Below, piece after piece: positions 54,432 to 63,381 of a DNA stretch of 64,000 nt (positions are counted from its first letter, which is position 1; each line of letters opens with the position of its first letter). Both the position numbers and the translations under genes were made by a program. The notes beneath the pieces were generated by a model. It worked only from the letters and a program-made list of their open reading frames with translations. It was not told the origin of the DNA and ran no database searches. The stretch spans positions 200,939-264,938 of the forward strand of contig NZ_SMRT01000010.1 in NCBI RefSeq assembly GCF_004354045.1. Direction: 5' to 3'. The stretch is from Paenibacillus piri. GTDB lineage: Bacteria; Bacillota; Bacilli; Paenibacillales; NBRC-103111.

Positions 54432-55687
54432 ACGGAGAAGGAACCGTAATCATTCGAAATGTCCATGTGGTTACGCCGGAAGGCGTTATTGAACACGGCT
54501 GGGTCCGCCTGACGAACGGGCTAATCGATGCCATAGGCCGGGAAAAAGACGCGACGCGGCCGCCGTCCGGGGAAAATGCCGCAGCGCATACGACGAAGCT
54601 TGCGGATCACGCCGCAGCGGGCCCGGACGCTTCAACCGTAAGCGGCGATGACGGATCGACCGTAACGATTGACGGCCGCCGCGGCTGGGCGCTGCCCGGA
54701 TTTATCGATATTCACGTGCACGGCGGCTACGGGCATGACTTTATGGAGGCCGACGCGGCCGGACTCGATGCGATTACGCGCTTCCATGCGCTGCACGGCA
54801 CTTCCGTCATGCTGGCCACAACGGTTACTGCGCCGAAAGCCGACATCGATCAAGTGCTTAACAGAGTCAACCGATATCGCGACGCGGCCATGCCCTATGC
54901 TCAACTGCTCGGCGTTCATCTCGAGGGGCCGTTCATCAGCGCCAAATGGCCTGGCGCGCAAAATCCGGCTCATATCGTAGCGCCGCAGCCCGCGTGGCTG
55001 GAAGATTGGACGCGGCGCTTTCCCGGACTGATCCGCATGCAGACGCTGGCGCCTGAAAGCGAAGGCGCCCTGCCCTATATCGAAGCGCTGACCCGCGAAG
55101 GTATTATCGCCGCGCTGGGCCACACGGATGCGACGTATGAGCAGGTTCAGCTCGCCGTGAAGCACGGGCTGAGCCATGCGGTGCATACGTTCAACGCGAT
55201 GCGCGGACTGCATCACCGCGAGCCGGGCACCGTCGGCGCGGTAATGGATAACCCCGCCATCATGGCAGAGGTGATTGCCGACGGGCATCACGTCCATCCC
55301 GCGGCAATCGGTCTGCTCGCCCAGCTGAAAGGGCCCGACAGCCTGCTGCTCATCACCGACGCAATCTCGGCCGCCGGTCTGGGCAACGGCGACTATCGGC
55401 TCGGCGGGCTCGATGTGGTTGTCCGGGACGGCGTAGCGCGGCTCAAGGAGGGCGACAGCCTGGCGGGCAGCACGCTGACCATGATCGACGCGTTCCGCTA
55501 TGCCGTGCAGAAGGCCGGAATCAGCGTGGAGCATGCGAGCCGGATGGCCAGCGGCAGCCCCGCACGCCGGCTCGGCATCGACCGGACAACCGGCTCGCTG
55601 CAGCCGGGCAAGCAAGCCGACGTGCTGCTGCTGAACGCGCAGCTGGAGCTGGAACGCGTCTGGATTCAAGGACGCGCCATCAATTAA
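54428..55687 (+). CDS. nagA: N-acetylglucosamine-6-phosphate deacetylase
   Basis: This 419-residue amidohydrolase has the metal-binding DIHVHGGYG, HLEGPFIS (Glu ligand), LGHTDATYEQ and HTFNAMRG (His ligands) and LITDAISAAG (catalytic Asp). It removes acetate from GlcNAc-6-P. The N-terminal beta domain carries an extra Ala/Asp-rich segment (about 40-75, PPSGENAAAHTTKLA) absent from most NagA proteins, so it is longer than the usual 380-395. The ATG overlaps the nagB stop and follows GGGAGG. A terminator follows. Confidence 0.93.
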   Translation: MNGEGTVIIRNVHVVTPEGVIEHGWVRLTNGLIDAIGREKDATRPPSGENAAAHTTKLADHAAAGPDASTVSGDDGSTVTIDGRRGWALPGFIDIHVHGGYGHDFMEADAAGLDAITRFHALHGTSVMLATTVTAPKADIDQVLNRVNRYRDAAMPYAQLLGVHLEGPFISAKWPGAQNPAHIVAPQPAWLEDWTRRFPGLIRMQTLAPESEGALPYIEALTREGIIAALGHTDATYEQVQLAVKHGLSHAVHTFNAMRGLHHREPGTVGAVMDNPAIMAEVIADGHHVHPAAIGLLAQLKGPDSLLLITDAISAAGLGNGDYRLGGLDVVVRDGVARLKEGDSLAGSTLTMIDAFRYAVQKAGISVEHASRMASGSPARRLGIDRTTGSLQPGKQADVLLLNAQLELERVWIQGRAIN

Positions 55688-55783
55688 CAGCGGCGGCCGA
55701 ATCCATGCTGACTGATACGCGCTTGAACAAACCCTCGGGCTTCGCCACATACCGGCGATTCCGTACGATAGTAAAACATAGAC

Positions 55784-55827
55784 AAAAAGGTTTGCATCAA
55801 GGTAAAAACCTGACGCAAACCTTTTTT
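55784..55827. terminator. Bidirectional terminator between nagA and murQ
   Basis: AAAAAGGTTTGC and GCAAACCTTTTTT form a strong stem with an inner AGGT/ACCT hairpin. The genes on either side are convergent. Confidence 0.85.
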
Positions 55828-55842
55828 CCATCTTCAGAGCTT

Positions 55843-56778
55843 CTATTCGATAATACCCTTTTCTTTCTTCTTCTCTTTCTCCAGCAGCTCCACCGCATCG
55901 CCGAAGTGATCTCCGCTTTGCTGCAAAGCTCCCTGAGCTTGCGCTTTGCCGATGCCGAAACGGATCATGAGGATGGCCAGACGCGCATCCCCTTCCGCTT
56001 GCTCCACATGAGCCGCCGCCGCCGCTTCATCGGCTCCGGTGGCATCCTGCACGATCCGCACAACGCGATCGCGCAGCTTCAAGTTCGTGGCCTGTACGTT
56101 CACCATCAGGTTCCCGTACACTTTGCCTAGCTTGATCATCGCCGTCGTCGTGATCATGTTCAATACCATCTTCGTTGCCGTACCGGCCTTCAACCGGGTG
56201 GACCCGGTTACGATCTCCGGCCCTACCGGCACCTCAATGGCGTACTGCGCCGCCTCGCTCAGCCTCGCGCCGCTGTTGCACGACACGCTCACGGTCAGAG
56301 CGCCGATTTCCCGCGCCCGGCGGATCGCGCCGATCACGTACGGCGTATTGCCGCTCGCTGCGATGCCAACCACGACATCGGCAGCGGTAATCACCGCCTC
56401 GATATCGCCGGCTCCCGCGTCCGCGTCATCCTCGGCATTTTCAATCGCCGTCATAATGGCCGCTTCGCCGCCTGCTATGATACCTGTCACCAGCTCCCGG
56501 TTCACGCCAAACGTCGGAGGACATTCCGACGCATCGAGAATGCCCAACCGGCCGCTTGTGCCGGCGCCTATATAAAACAGCCGGCCGCCGAGCTTCATTC
56601 TTTCCACGATGCCGCTGATCGCCGATTCGATCTGCGGCAGCGCTTGCCGCACAGCTACGGCTACCGTCTGATCCTCTGCATTCATAACTTCAATAATTTC
56701 CAGGACGCTAAGCTTATCCAAATTAGCGGTTTTTTCATTTCTTTGTTCGGTAACGGGCTGACTCGCGGTATGTTTCAC
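55843..56778 (-). CDS. murQ: N-acetylmuramic acid 6-phosphate etherase
   Basis: This 311-residue SIS-domain enzyme has the MurQ motifs FYIGAGTSGRLGILDASECPP-type segment (GAGTSGRLGILDASE), GGEAAIMTAIENAEDD and GIAASGNTPYVIGAIRRA. It cleaves the lactyl ether of MurNAc-6-P to give GlcNAc-6-P and D-lactate. The start is GTG behind AAGGAGGG, one base after the kinase stop. It ends the MurNAc operon, and its product feeds NagA and NagB, encoded next to it on the other strand. Confidence 0.94.
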   Translation of the reverse strand: MKHTASQPVTEQRNEKTANLDKLSVLEIIEVMNAEDQTVAVAVRQALPQIESAISGIVERMKLGGRLFYIGAGTSGRLGILDASECPPTFGVNRELVTGIIAGGEAAIMTAIENAEDDADAGAGDIEAVITAADVVVGIAASGNTPYVIGAIRRAREIGALTVSVSCNSGARLSEAAQYAIEVPVGPEIVTGSTRLKAGTATKMVLNMITTTAMIKLGKVYGNLMVNVQATNLKLRDRVVRIVQDATGADEAAAAAHVEQAEGDARLAILMIRFGIGKAQAQGALQQSGDHFGDAVELLEKEKKKEKGIIE

Positions 56779-57963
56779 TTAGGCTTCCCTCCTTGTCTCC
56801 CATGCTGCTATCCTTTGCTTTACTGTATCCGTAATCGTTATTCCCGCCTGCTTGAGCGCAAGCACATAACAGCCGGCCACAGGCGGTATCGTTAAACGTC
56901 TTATCGTTAGCCCGCTATTTCGAATCTCTTTGCGCTCCCGGAACAGCTCCATAAACCAATCGTCCGAGAACAGCCCGCCGCTTAGCATAAGCGGCATGCC
57001 GGACAAGCTTGCATCAGGCTGAAGCTTTGCAAGTTTGGAATTGACGGCTGCCGCCAGCTCGGCCAATTGCTCTGCCGCATCAGAGACAATTGACGCAGCC
57101 GTCGGATCTCCCGCTTTTGCCGCGGCAACGGCCAGCTTCGATATACCGGCAACCGCCGAGCGAACATTAGGCTGACTGTACACGTGCGTAATAATCCGGT
57201 TCGGATCGGGCAAAGACCATTCCTTCAGGACAAGCTCCGTTAGCGCAGTCCGTTCGCCGCGACCGTCATGCTGCTTCATTACTGCTGTCAACGCTTTTTG
57301 TCCGATGGCGAAGCCGCTTCCTTCGTCGCCCAGCAAATACCCCCAGCCGCCTACACGTACATACGTATCAGTTTCCGGCAAATATCCGTAAGCGATAGAG
57401 CCGGTGCCGGATATAAGTACGATTCCGCCTTCTCCCCAAGTGCCTGCCGCCAGTGCGGTAATCGCATCGTTCTGTATGGTAACAGAAATGTCAGCCGTAA
57501 ACTGCTCCCGCAAAAAGGCAATAAATTGCTGCTTATTCTCGGCACGGTCCGCCCCGGCCAAGCCAAGAAATACACCCGCTATTTGCGATTCTTCGCTGTC
57601 CGATACTTCCAGAACGCGCCGGATAAGCGTCCACAGTACGTGCTTGACTTCCGCCCACGGCTGCGAGTTCATATTGCTTGATTCGCCATAGCATACTGCC
57701 AGCACGTTACCGCAACCGTCGCCAATGATGCAGGCCGTTTTCGTGCCTCCGCCGTCTATGCCGATAAACCTTTGCAGATGAAGGGCTCGCTGCTGTCCCC
57801 GTACCAGACCCAGCGCATCTTCCTGCACCCGGCACTTTTGTCGCCCTTGCATTTGTTCCTGCACTTGTTCTTGTCCTTGTAGCTGCTCTTGCTCTTGCAT
57901 CTGCTCTTGCCCTCGCACCCGTTCCTGCCTCACTATTTGATTCCCATCGCTATTTAACGGCAC
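56779..57963 (-). CDS. BadF/BadG-type N-acetylhexosamine kinase
   Basis: This 394-residue protein has the ASKHA kinase core FIGIDGGGTKTACIIGDG (about 66-83), LGLAGADRAEN, ISGTGSIAYGY and GDEGSGFAIGQKAL, as in GlcNAc/MurNAc kinases. Upstream MurQ needs MurNAc-6-P, and no PTS is encoded here, so phosphorylation of imported MurNAc is the expected job (MurK-like). The N-terminal 60 residues are a Gln/Glu/Arg low-complexity run (GQEQMQEQEQLQGQEQVQEQ) not seen in typical kinases. GTG 57963 overlaps the permease stop; a later internal ATG could be the real start. Confidence 0.8.
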   Translation of the reverse strand: MPLNSDGNQIVRQERVRGQEQMQEQEQLQGQEQVQEQMQGRQKCRVQEDALGLVRGQQRALHLQRFIGIDGGGTKTACIIGDGCGNVLAVCYGESSNMNSQPWAEVKHVLWTLIRRVLEVSDSEESQIAGVFLGLAGADRAENKQQFIAFLREQFTADISVTIQNDAITALAAGTWGEGGIVLISGTGSIAYGYLPETDTYVRVGGWGYLLGDEGSGFAIGQKALTAVMKQHDGRGERTALTELVLKEWSLPDPNRIITHVYSQPNVRSAVAGISKLAVAAAKAGDPTAASIVSDAAEQLAELAAAVNSKLAKLQPDASLSGMPLMLSGGLFSDDWFMELFRERKEIRNSGLTIRRLTIPPVAGCYVLALKQAGITITDTVKQRIAAWETRREA

Positions 57964-58774
57964 CGGCAGTCATCCCTTCCATAAACTGCTTCGACGCCAC
58001 TGCGAATAAAATAATCATCGGCAGCGAGGACAGCGTCAACCCGGCAAACAATACGCTCCAATCGGTCGAATACTCGCTGAATAAAGTAAGCATCCCGACT
58101 GGAATTGTCTTCTTGGCTTCGTTCTGAATAAAAATTAACGGGAAGAAAAAGTCATTCCACACCGTTATAAAATTCATGATCATTACGGTGCCCAGAGCCG
58201 GACGCATCAGAGGCGCGATAATGCTGACCAGTATCCTCATATCCGAGCAGCCGTCGATTTTCGCGGCCTCTTCCAGCTCCTTCGGCAGCGTCCGAAAAAA
58301 GCCCGTCAAAATCAACACTGCCAGCGGAATTCCGACTGCCGTGTACACCAAAATAAGCGACATGCTCGTATCCAGCAAACCTAAGTTTTTTAGCAGCATA
58401 AACAGCGGTACAATGCCAAGCTTGATTGGAATCATCATTCCGAGCAGAAAGAAGAAGAACAGCGCCGAATTCCATCTAAAATGAAACCTTGCAATATAAA
58501 ACGACGCCAACGCTCCGAAAATCAATATCAGTGCAACCGACACGACGCTTACCAGCACGCTGTTTCCGAAATAATCGAAATACGGCAGCTGATCCAGCAG
58601 CTTCCGGTATGCGGCCAAGCTCCACGCTTTTGGAAACGACATCGGGTTTTTAAATATTTCTATATTCGTTTTTAACGACGACAGCAGCATCAGAAAAATC
58701 GGGTAGAGGCTGACAACCGCGAACAAATACGCGACAACGTATTGGCCTATGCGCAATCCCTTATGTTCTCTCAT
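57950..58774 (-). CDS. Carbohydrate ABC transporter permease (MalG type), MurNAc operon
   Basis: This 274-residue protein has six transmembrane helices and the EAA loop LEEAAKIDGCSDMRILVSIIAP. It is the second permease of the importer with the genes at 58793 and 59792. The ATG follows AGAAGGGAGAGG. Its stop overlaps the kinase start codon, which favours translational coupling. Confidence 0.88.
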   Translation of the reverse strand: MREHKGLRIGQYVVAYLFAVVSLYPIFLMLLSSLKTNIEIFKNPMSFPKAWSLAAYRKLLDQLPYFDYFGNSVLVSVVSVALILIFGALASFYIARFHFRWNSALFFFFLLGMMIPIKLGIVPLFMLLKNLGLLDTSMSLILVYTAVGIPLAVLILTGFFRTLPKELEEAAKIDGCSDMRILVSIIAPLMRPALGTVMIMNFITVWNDFFFPLIFIQNEAKKTIPVGMLTLFSEYSTDWSVLFAGLTLSSLPMIILFAVASKQFMEGMTAGAVK

Positions 58775-58792
58775 ACGTAGGTCCTCTCCCTT

Positions 58793-59749
58793 CTAATACT
58801 CCATATCCCGTTTTTTCACAAATGCCATAAACAATGCGGACAAAGCGGCAATAATAAAGAATAACGTAACCGCCAGTGCAGAGCCTAATCCGATCGCTAC
58901 CCCGTCACCGCTGGAGCCTCCAAACGCCGTCCGGTAGAAGAAGACCGCCAACGTGTCCGTAGCGTGATACGGCTCTCCTTGCGAGCCTTGCATCGCATAG
59001 ATCAATTCAAACGCTTCAAAAGCATGCACAAATGTAAACACCGTAATGATAATGATGGACTGCATCATCATCGGCATGATGATCGAACGAATTAAACGAA
59101 AGCCCCGCACCCCGTCCAGCCGTGCCGCTTCAATCACTTCCTGGGAAATCGACTGCAACCCCGCAAGAAAGATCAATACCGAAAACCCGATCCCGAACCA
59201 GCAGTTTGCCAAAATAATCGCGGTTAACGCTGTAGCCGGTTCACCCAGCCACGGCCTGGTCCATTCGGCCAAGCCTATTTGCTTCAGAATTACATTCACC
59301 GCGCCAAAGTTCGGATTCAACAGCAGCTTCCATAGAAACCCGACTACGATAACCGATAGCAGCCGCGGCAAAAAATAAGCCATTTTAAACAACTCTGCAC
59401 CCTTTACCTTGGAAAAAATAATATAGGCCAAAATAAAGGCGATCCCGTTTTGCACGACCATTTCCAACAGGAAGTAGTACCAATTATGCCAAAACGCATT
59501 CCAAAACAAGCTATTAAAGGGCTCCGTCGTAAACAGCTTGACGAAGTTGCCGATCCCGATAAAATCACCTTTCTGCAGCCCCTTCCAATCAAACAAGCTG
59601 TAGCTGAACGCCGCCAAAATCGGATATACGATAAACAACGTATAAACGGCGAGGGCCGGAAGCGGAAACAGATGAATGAACCCTTTTCTCCAGTTGAACT
59701 TGTTTTGTTTGCGATTGGATGCATGGATCTGCGCATTCGTTCCATTCAT
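58793..59749 (-). CDS. Carbohydrate ABC transporter permease (MalF type), MurNAc operon
   Basis: This 318-residue protein has six transmembrane segments and the EAA loop VIEAARLDGVRGFRLIRSIIMP. It forms the importer channel with the MalG-type permease 18 bases downstream. A basic Asn/Lys-rich N-terminal tail (about 25 residues) precedes the first helix. No ATPase gene is linked. Confidence 0.88.
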   Translation of the reverse strand: MNGTNAQIHASNRKQNKFNWRKGFIHLFPLPALAVYTLFIVYPILAAFSYSLFDWKGLQKGDFIGIGNFVKLFTTEPFNSLFWNAFWHNWYYFLLEMVVQNGIAFILAYIIFSKVKGAELFKMAYFLPRLLSVIVVGFLWKLLLNPNFGAVNVILKQIGLAEWTRPWLGEPATALTAIILANCWFGIGFSVLIFLAGLQSISQEVIEAARLDGVRGFRLIRSIIMPMMMQSIIIITVFTFVHAFEAFELIYAMQGSQGEPYHATDTLAVFFYRTAFGGSSGDGVAIGLGSALAVTLFFIIAALSALFMAFVKKRDMEY

Positions 59750-59791
59750 AACGCCTCGCCGCCTTTTTCAATCGAATTCTGTTATCCGTGT

Positions 59792-61105
59792 TTAATTTCC
59801 TGCCGGTTTAAACCAGGTATCTACGTTCTTTTGAACTTCCTCCGCTACCTGCTCAGGCGTTTGCTTCCCTAAATACATCCCTTGCATGGCCGTTTCCAAT
59901 GTCGCTTTCGATGTCGGATTACCCGCACTGAAATAGACTACAAACATATAAGGAGTAGAAATGCTGTTCGCATATTTGGCAATTTTTGTTACCGTCGCAT
60001 CATTCGACTCAACGCCCGGAATCGTGCTTGGTTTTTTCAACTCGTTGGCAACCAATGTACCGAATTCCTTGGTCGTCATAAATTCAACAAATTTCATAGC
60101 TTCTTTTTTGTTAGGAGATTTGGCATTTACCGAGAAAGAGCCGTCTACCCACGTTGTAACGGTCGATTTACCTGGCGCGGCTGCAGGAACCGGGAACAAA
60201 TCCATATCCAGATCAGGGTTCATCTTTTTCATTACAGCGACTTCCCAGTCACCCATCACCATCATGCCGGCCTGTTCGGTTACAAACAGATTGCGCATAT
60301 CGTCCATCGAAAGACCTACGTAGTTATCCGGAAAATATTTCGTCAATCCTTGCATCACTTTCAAGGAATCTACAAATTCTTTGCTCTTGAAATTGGTTTG
60401 GCCGATGGTCACCTTTTTCACGAAATCGCTGCCCCCGTAGCTTGCAGGTCCAAGCGCTCCGTGTGTCAGAGACAAAATCCAGCCTTCCTTGGAGCCGAAA
60501 GCAAACGGAGTTACTTTATTTTGCTTCAACGTATCGGCCGCTTTGATCAGATCATCCCATGTTTTCGGCTCTTCGATGTTAAACTTTTTAAACAGCTTCT
60601 TGTTGTAAAAAATTTGCGTCGAGCTGAAAACCGTCGGCACGCCGTATACTTTACCGTCCTTGCCTGTTGCCGCAGACAGCGTTTCCTTCGACATTACCTC
60701 TAGTCCTTTGATGGAATCGAGCGGCTCCAGGTAGCCCGCATCAGCCAAAGCAATACCTGCCGCATACGGACGAAGGTGGATGATATCCGGGCCTCCGCCT
60801 GTTTGCAGAGCCGTATTTAATACCGTATTATATTCTGTGTTTTTGGTCGGCTTGAACTCGATTTCGATGTTCGGGTTTTTCTTTTGGAATTCTTTAATAA
60901 TTTTTTCGTAAGCTTCTTTATCTTCCGTTCTCCAGCTGCCCATCGTCAATTTGACTTTTTGCTGCGGGGGTTCGACTGTTTTGGTATCCTTCGGCGCCGG
61001 AGCCGCCGTTCCTTGAGGGTTTGGTTGCTCGGTTTTACTGCAGCCAGCCACCATCATACTCATTGCCACCGCAGATACGAGAGAAAGCTGAACCATTCGT
61101 TTCAT
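59792..61105 (-). CDS. Sugar-binding lipoprotein of the MurNAc-operon ABC importer
   Basis: This 437-residue lipoprotein has a lipobox MVAGC with Cys22, a Pro/Thr/Ala-rich linker (about 25-50), then the family 1 binding-protein fold (VKLTMGSWRTEDKEAYEKII, DIIHLRPYAAG, KKLFKKFNIEEPKTWDDLIKA-type segment and QAGMMVMGDWEVAVMKK). Its place between the serine hydrolase and the permeases, with murQ and a sugar kinase downstream, points to MurNAc, anhydro-MurNAc or a muropeptide-derived disaccharide as ligand. Confidence 0.88.
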   Translation of the reverse strand: MKRMVQLSLVSAVAMSMMVAGCSKTEQPNPQGTAAPAPKDTKTVEPPQQKVKLTMGSWRTEDKEAYEKIIKEFQKKNPNIEIEFKPTKNTEYNTVLNTALQTGGGPDIIHLRPYAAGIALADAGYLEPLDSIKGLEVMSKETLSAATGKDGKVYGVPTVFSSTQIFYNKKLFKKFNIEEPKTWDDLIKAADTLKQNKVTPFAFGSKEGWILSLTHGALGPASYGGSDFVKKVTIGQTNFKSKEFVDSLKVMQGLTKYFPDNYVGLSMDDMRNLFVTEQAGMMVMGDWEVAVMKKMNPDLDMDLFPVPAAAPGKSTVTTWVDGSFSVNAKSPNKKEAMKFVEFMTTKEFGTLVANELKKPSTIPGVESNDATVTKIAKYANSISTPYMFVVYFSAGNPTSKATLETAMQGMYLGKQTPEQVAEEVQKNVDTWFKPAGN

Positions 61106-61177
61106 ACTTTGTTGACCTCCTTAAGTTTTTGAGCCGGTAAGCTCCGGCCCTACAGCGTGATTGCATACTTTATATAT

Positions 61178-62224
61178 TTAGACCCCCATGATGAGTGAGG
61201 AATAAATAGCCTGATGTAAAATGGGCCGTAATCGCCGGATCGGATTCGCTCTGCCATAATGGACGGCATTGGTCATAAAAACAACAGTAAGTCCGCTCTC
61301 CGGCTCGATCCATATGCTCGTTCCCGTAAAGCCGGTATGTCCGTAGCTTCCGGCCGGCCAATCGTCCCCGCAGCTTTGGGACGGTACTTCGCACCTTTCG
61401 GATAAGCTTTGTATGCCGGGCCATACCTCCCAGCCCAGCCCCCGCCCCATCAGAGGGCCTCGCAGGCATTCCTCGCGCCACCGTTTAGTCAGCAAGCTGT
61501 CTGCCGGTTCGAGCCACATCCGCGCATACCTTGTTAAGTCCGAAGCTGTCGTAAACAATCCCGCGCTTCCCGAAACACCGCCCAGCAGGAAGCTTTTCTC
61601 GTCATGCACCACTCCAGATATAAAAGCCCCTTCATTCCATTCCGTCGCAGCAATTCGGTTCTTGCACGAATCGGAAGGGAGGTACATCGTATCCGACATA
61701 CTCAGAGGGATAAATATTTCCCGCCGGGTGAAGCCATTCAGTTTCTCGCCTGTTACATGCTCCACGATGGACCCTAGCAAAATCATCCCCAAATCGCTGT
61801 ACACCACTTGGCTGCCCGGCGCAAAAAGCAACTCTTGAGCAATAATTTCCGCCATGATATCCCGCGGCTTGTTTCGTGCGATATCCGGCAGATCGGCCGG
61901 AAGCCCGGACGAATGCTGAAGCAGCTGGCGAAGCGTAACCTCCGGATGACGAAACTGCGGCAAAAAGCGTTGAACTCTATCGTCCAAAGCAAGCATCCTT
62001 CGTTCCATCAGCAGCAAAACAGCGGGAAGCGTAGCCGTAACTTTCGTCAGCGAAGCCGCATCGAACAGGGTGCTTAGCGTAAACGCTTTATTCTCTGTCT
62101 CGGTTGAGTGGGCTCCGAATGCTTGTTGAAAATGAAACCGGTCACTCAGCGTAATATCGAGCACGGCGCCGGGAATGCTTTTTTCAGCGATCCAGCCTTC
62201 CACCAGTTGAATAATACTATCCAT
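61178..62224 (-). CDS. Beta-lactamase-family serine hydrolase (YbbE/AmiE-like)
   Basis: This 348-residue protein has the SxxK motif in FDAASLTKV, the YxN-equivalent VVYSDLG and the third motif YGHTGFTG. Such enzymes in the Bacillus MurNAc locus (YbbE) sit beside MurR, MurQ and MurP, and may act on muropeptides or D-amino acid ester/amide bonds. No signal peptide is obvious, so it may be cytosolic. The ATG overlaps the regulator end by 8 bases; a longer frame is unsupported. Confidence 0.8.
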   Translation of the reverse strand: MDSIIQLVEGWIAEKSIPGAVLDITLSDRFHFQQAFGAHSTETENKAFTLSTLFDAASLTKVTATLPAVLLLMERRMLALDDRVQRFLPQFRHPEVTLRQLLQHSSGLPADLPDIARNKPRDIMAEIIAQELLFAPGSQVVYSDLGMILLGSIVEHVTGEKLNGFTRREIFIPLSMSDTMYLPSDSCKNRIAATEWNEGAFISGVVHDEKSFLLGGVSGSAGLFTTASDLTRYARMWLEPADSLLTKRWREECLRGPLMGRGLGWEVWPGIQSLSERCEVPSQSCGDDWPAGSYGHTGFTGTSIWIEPESGLTVVFMTNAVHYGRANPIRRLRPILHQAIYSSLIMGV

Positions 62225-63077
62225 TGCGTTTGGAACCTTTGACCGCATTTCGCGTTTTATCCAAAGCCACGATGCTCTCCTCATATGTCCGGCTTGCAAT
62301 GCCTACATACAAAATGTCGATTACGTTTAACTGGGCAATCCTTGATGCCATTGCGCCGCTGCGTATACTTTGCTCCAAAGAGCTTGTAAACAACCGGATA
62401 TCCGCCGTTTCCTCAACCGGATTGCTTCCAAATTTCGTTAGCGAGATCACGGTAGCTCCGCTTACTTTGGCGATTTGGAGCGACTGAATAATATTCTCCG
62501 TCTGCCCTGAATAGGAGATCCCAAAGGCTACATCCTCTTCCGTCATGTTAGCCGCCAACGTTGCCTGAGAATCAAAATCCGGCGCCGCCTCGCACCATCG
62601 GTTAATCCGTGATAGCTTCTGCTTAAAGTCCATAGCGATGACGGAGGAAGCTCCAACCCCGAATACATATACTCTTCTGGCGTTGCTGAGGCAATCTATC
62701 GCCCGCTCCACATCTTTTTCAGAAAGCACCGATAACGTGTCCTGGATCGATAAAATGTTATTGTGCGAGACCGATTGAATCAGCGCCGGTATCGAGCCGT
62801 CAATTTGAATCTCTTGATAGGACGACGTAATATTGTTGGATGACTTAGCCAAGTCGGCAGCGATCCGCAGCTTTAGCTCTTGAAACCCTTTCAGATGGAG
62901 CGAGCGGGCCAGCCGTACAATAGTCGCTTCGCTAACCCCGGCAAGCTCGGCAAGCTTCTGTACCGATACATTCGTGACCATTTCAGGATGTTCAAGAATA
63001 TACTTGGCCACTTTGCGCTCCGTCGGCTTCAAGCTTTGAAGCGCTTCCTTCATGCTGACGAGTCCGCCGTTTATCAT
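62217..63077 (-). CDS. MurR/RpiR-family regulator of the MurNAc operon
   Basis: This 286-residue protein has an RpiR HTH (about 10-80, VQKLAELAGVSEATIVRLAR) and a SIS domain (about 125-270, FGVGASSVIAMDFKQKL and FGISYSGQTENIIQSL). The operon following it ends in murQ, so MurNAc-6-P is the expected effector. The ATG at 63077 follows AGTAGGTG; a start nine codons downstream (MKEALQ) is possible. Two palindromic sites overlap and flank its promoter (63149-63193), indicating autorepression. It is similar to the RpiR gene at 52613-53455. Confidence 0.88.
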   Translation of the reverse strand: MINGGLVSMKEALQSLKPTERKVAKYILEHPEMVTNVSVQKLAELAGVSEATIVRLARSLHLKGFQELKLRIAADLAKSSNNITSSYQEIQIDGSIPALIQSVSHNNILSIQDTLSVLSEKDVERAIDCLSNARRVYVFGVGASSVIAMDFKQKLSRINRWCEAAPDFDSQATLAANMTEEDVAFGISYSGQTENIIQSLQIAKVSGATVISLTKFGSNPVEETADIRLFTSSLEQSIRSGAMASRIAQLNVIDILYVGIASRTYEESIVALDKTRNAVKGSKRNG

Positions 63078-63143
63078 ATAACACCTACTTTCTTGCAATA
63101 CTATAAAAGCTGAATGAGGCCTTAATTATTTCTTCATAAACTC

Positions 63144-63193
63144 ATTATAAAATATTATTTCATTTTGTAAATACATTTATGAAATATTATTTC
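63144..63193 (-). promoter_or_regulatory. MurNAc-operon promoter with two operator candidates
   Basis: On the minus strand TTTACA (63166-63171) and a perfect TATAAT (63144-63149) are separated by 16 bases. GAAAT-ATT-ATTTC at 63181-63193 lies just upstream of the -35, and a near copy (AAAAT-ATT-ATTTC, 63149-63161) lies in the spacer; the two start 32 bases apart. This is a standard repressor layout. Confidence 0.65.
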
Positions 63194-63253
63194 TGGAAAT
63201 TGTCCAATTACCGCTGCCAATCATAAATAGCGTATTATATCTTCTTGTACCAA

Positions 63254-63328
63254 GGAGAAGCGGGCGACTTGGCTCTTACCTCGGCCGGACTTTCACCGGC
63301 TAGTTGTGCCTAACTTGGCTAGGCGCGC
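63254..63328 (-). mobile_element. Possible 5' remnant of a group II intron
   Basis: The minus strand reads GCGCGCCTAGCCAAG, then ACTAGCCGGTGAAAGTCC and GGCCGAGGTAAGAGCC. This resembles the conserved 5' end and domain I start of bacterial group II introns (GUGCG..., CUAGCCGGUGAAAGUCCGGC), with the second intron base changed U to C. No reverse transcriptase or 3' domains follow, so it is at most a short relic. It lies between the MurR gene and the 5S terminator. Confidence 0.45.
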
Positions 63329-63336
63329 TTCAACTG

Positions 63337-63372
63337 AAAAAAGCAGCCGATCCATAATTGGATCGGCTGCTT
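63337..63372 (-). terminator. rRNA operon terminator
   Basis: AAGCAGCCGATCCA and TGGATCGGCTGCTT form a perfect 14-bp stem followed on the minus strand by a run of T residues, 10 bases after the 5S end. Confidence 0.9.
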
Positions 63373-63381
63373 CCGGTATTT

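Noticed and set aside
54632..55831. 399-codon minus-strand frame over nagA
   Set aside because: Antisense to a well-supported nagA and crossing the nagA terminator; no start signal.
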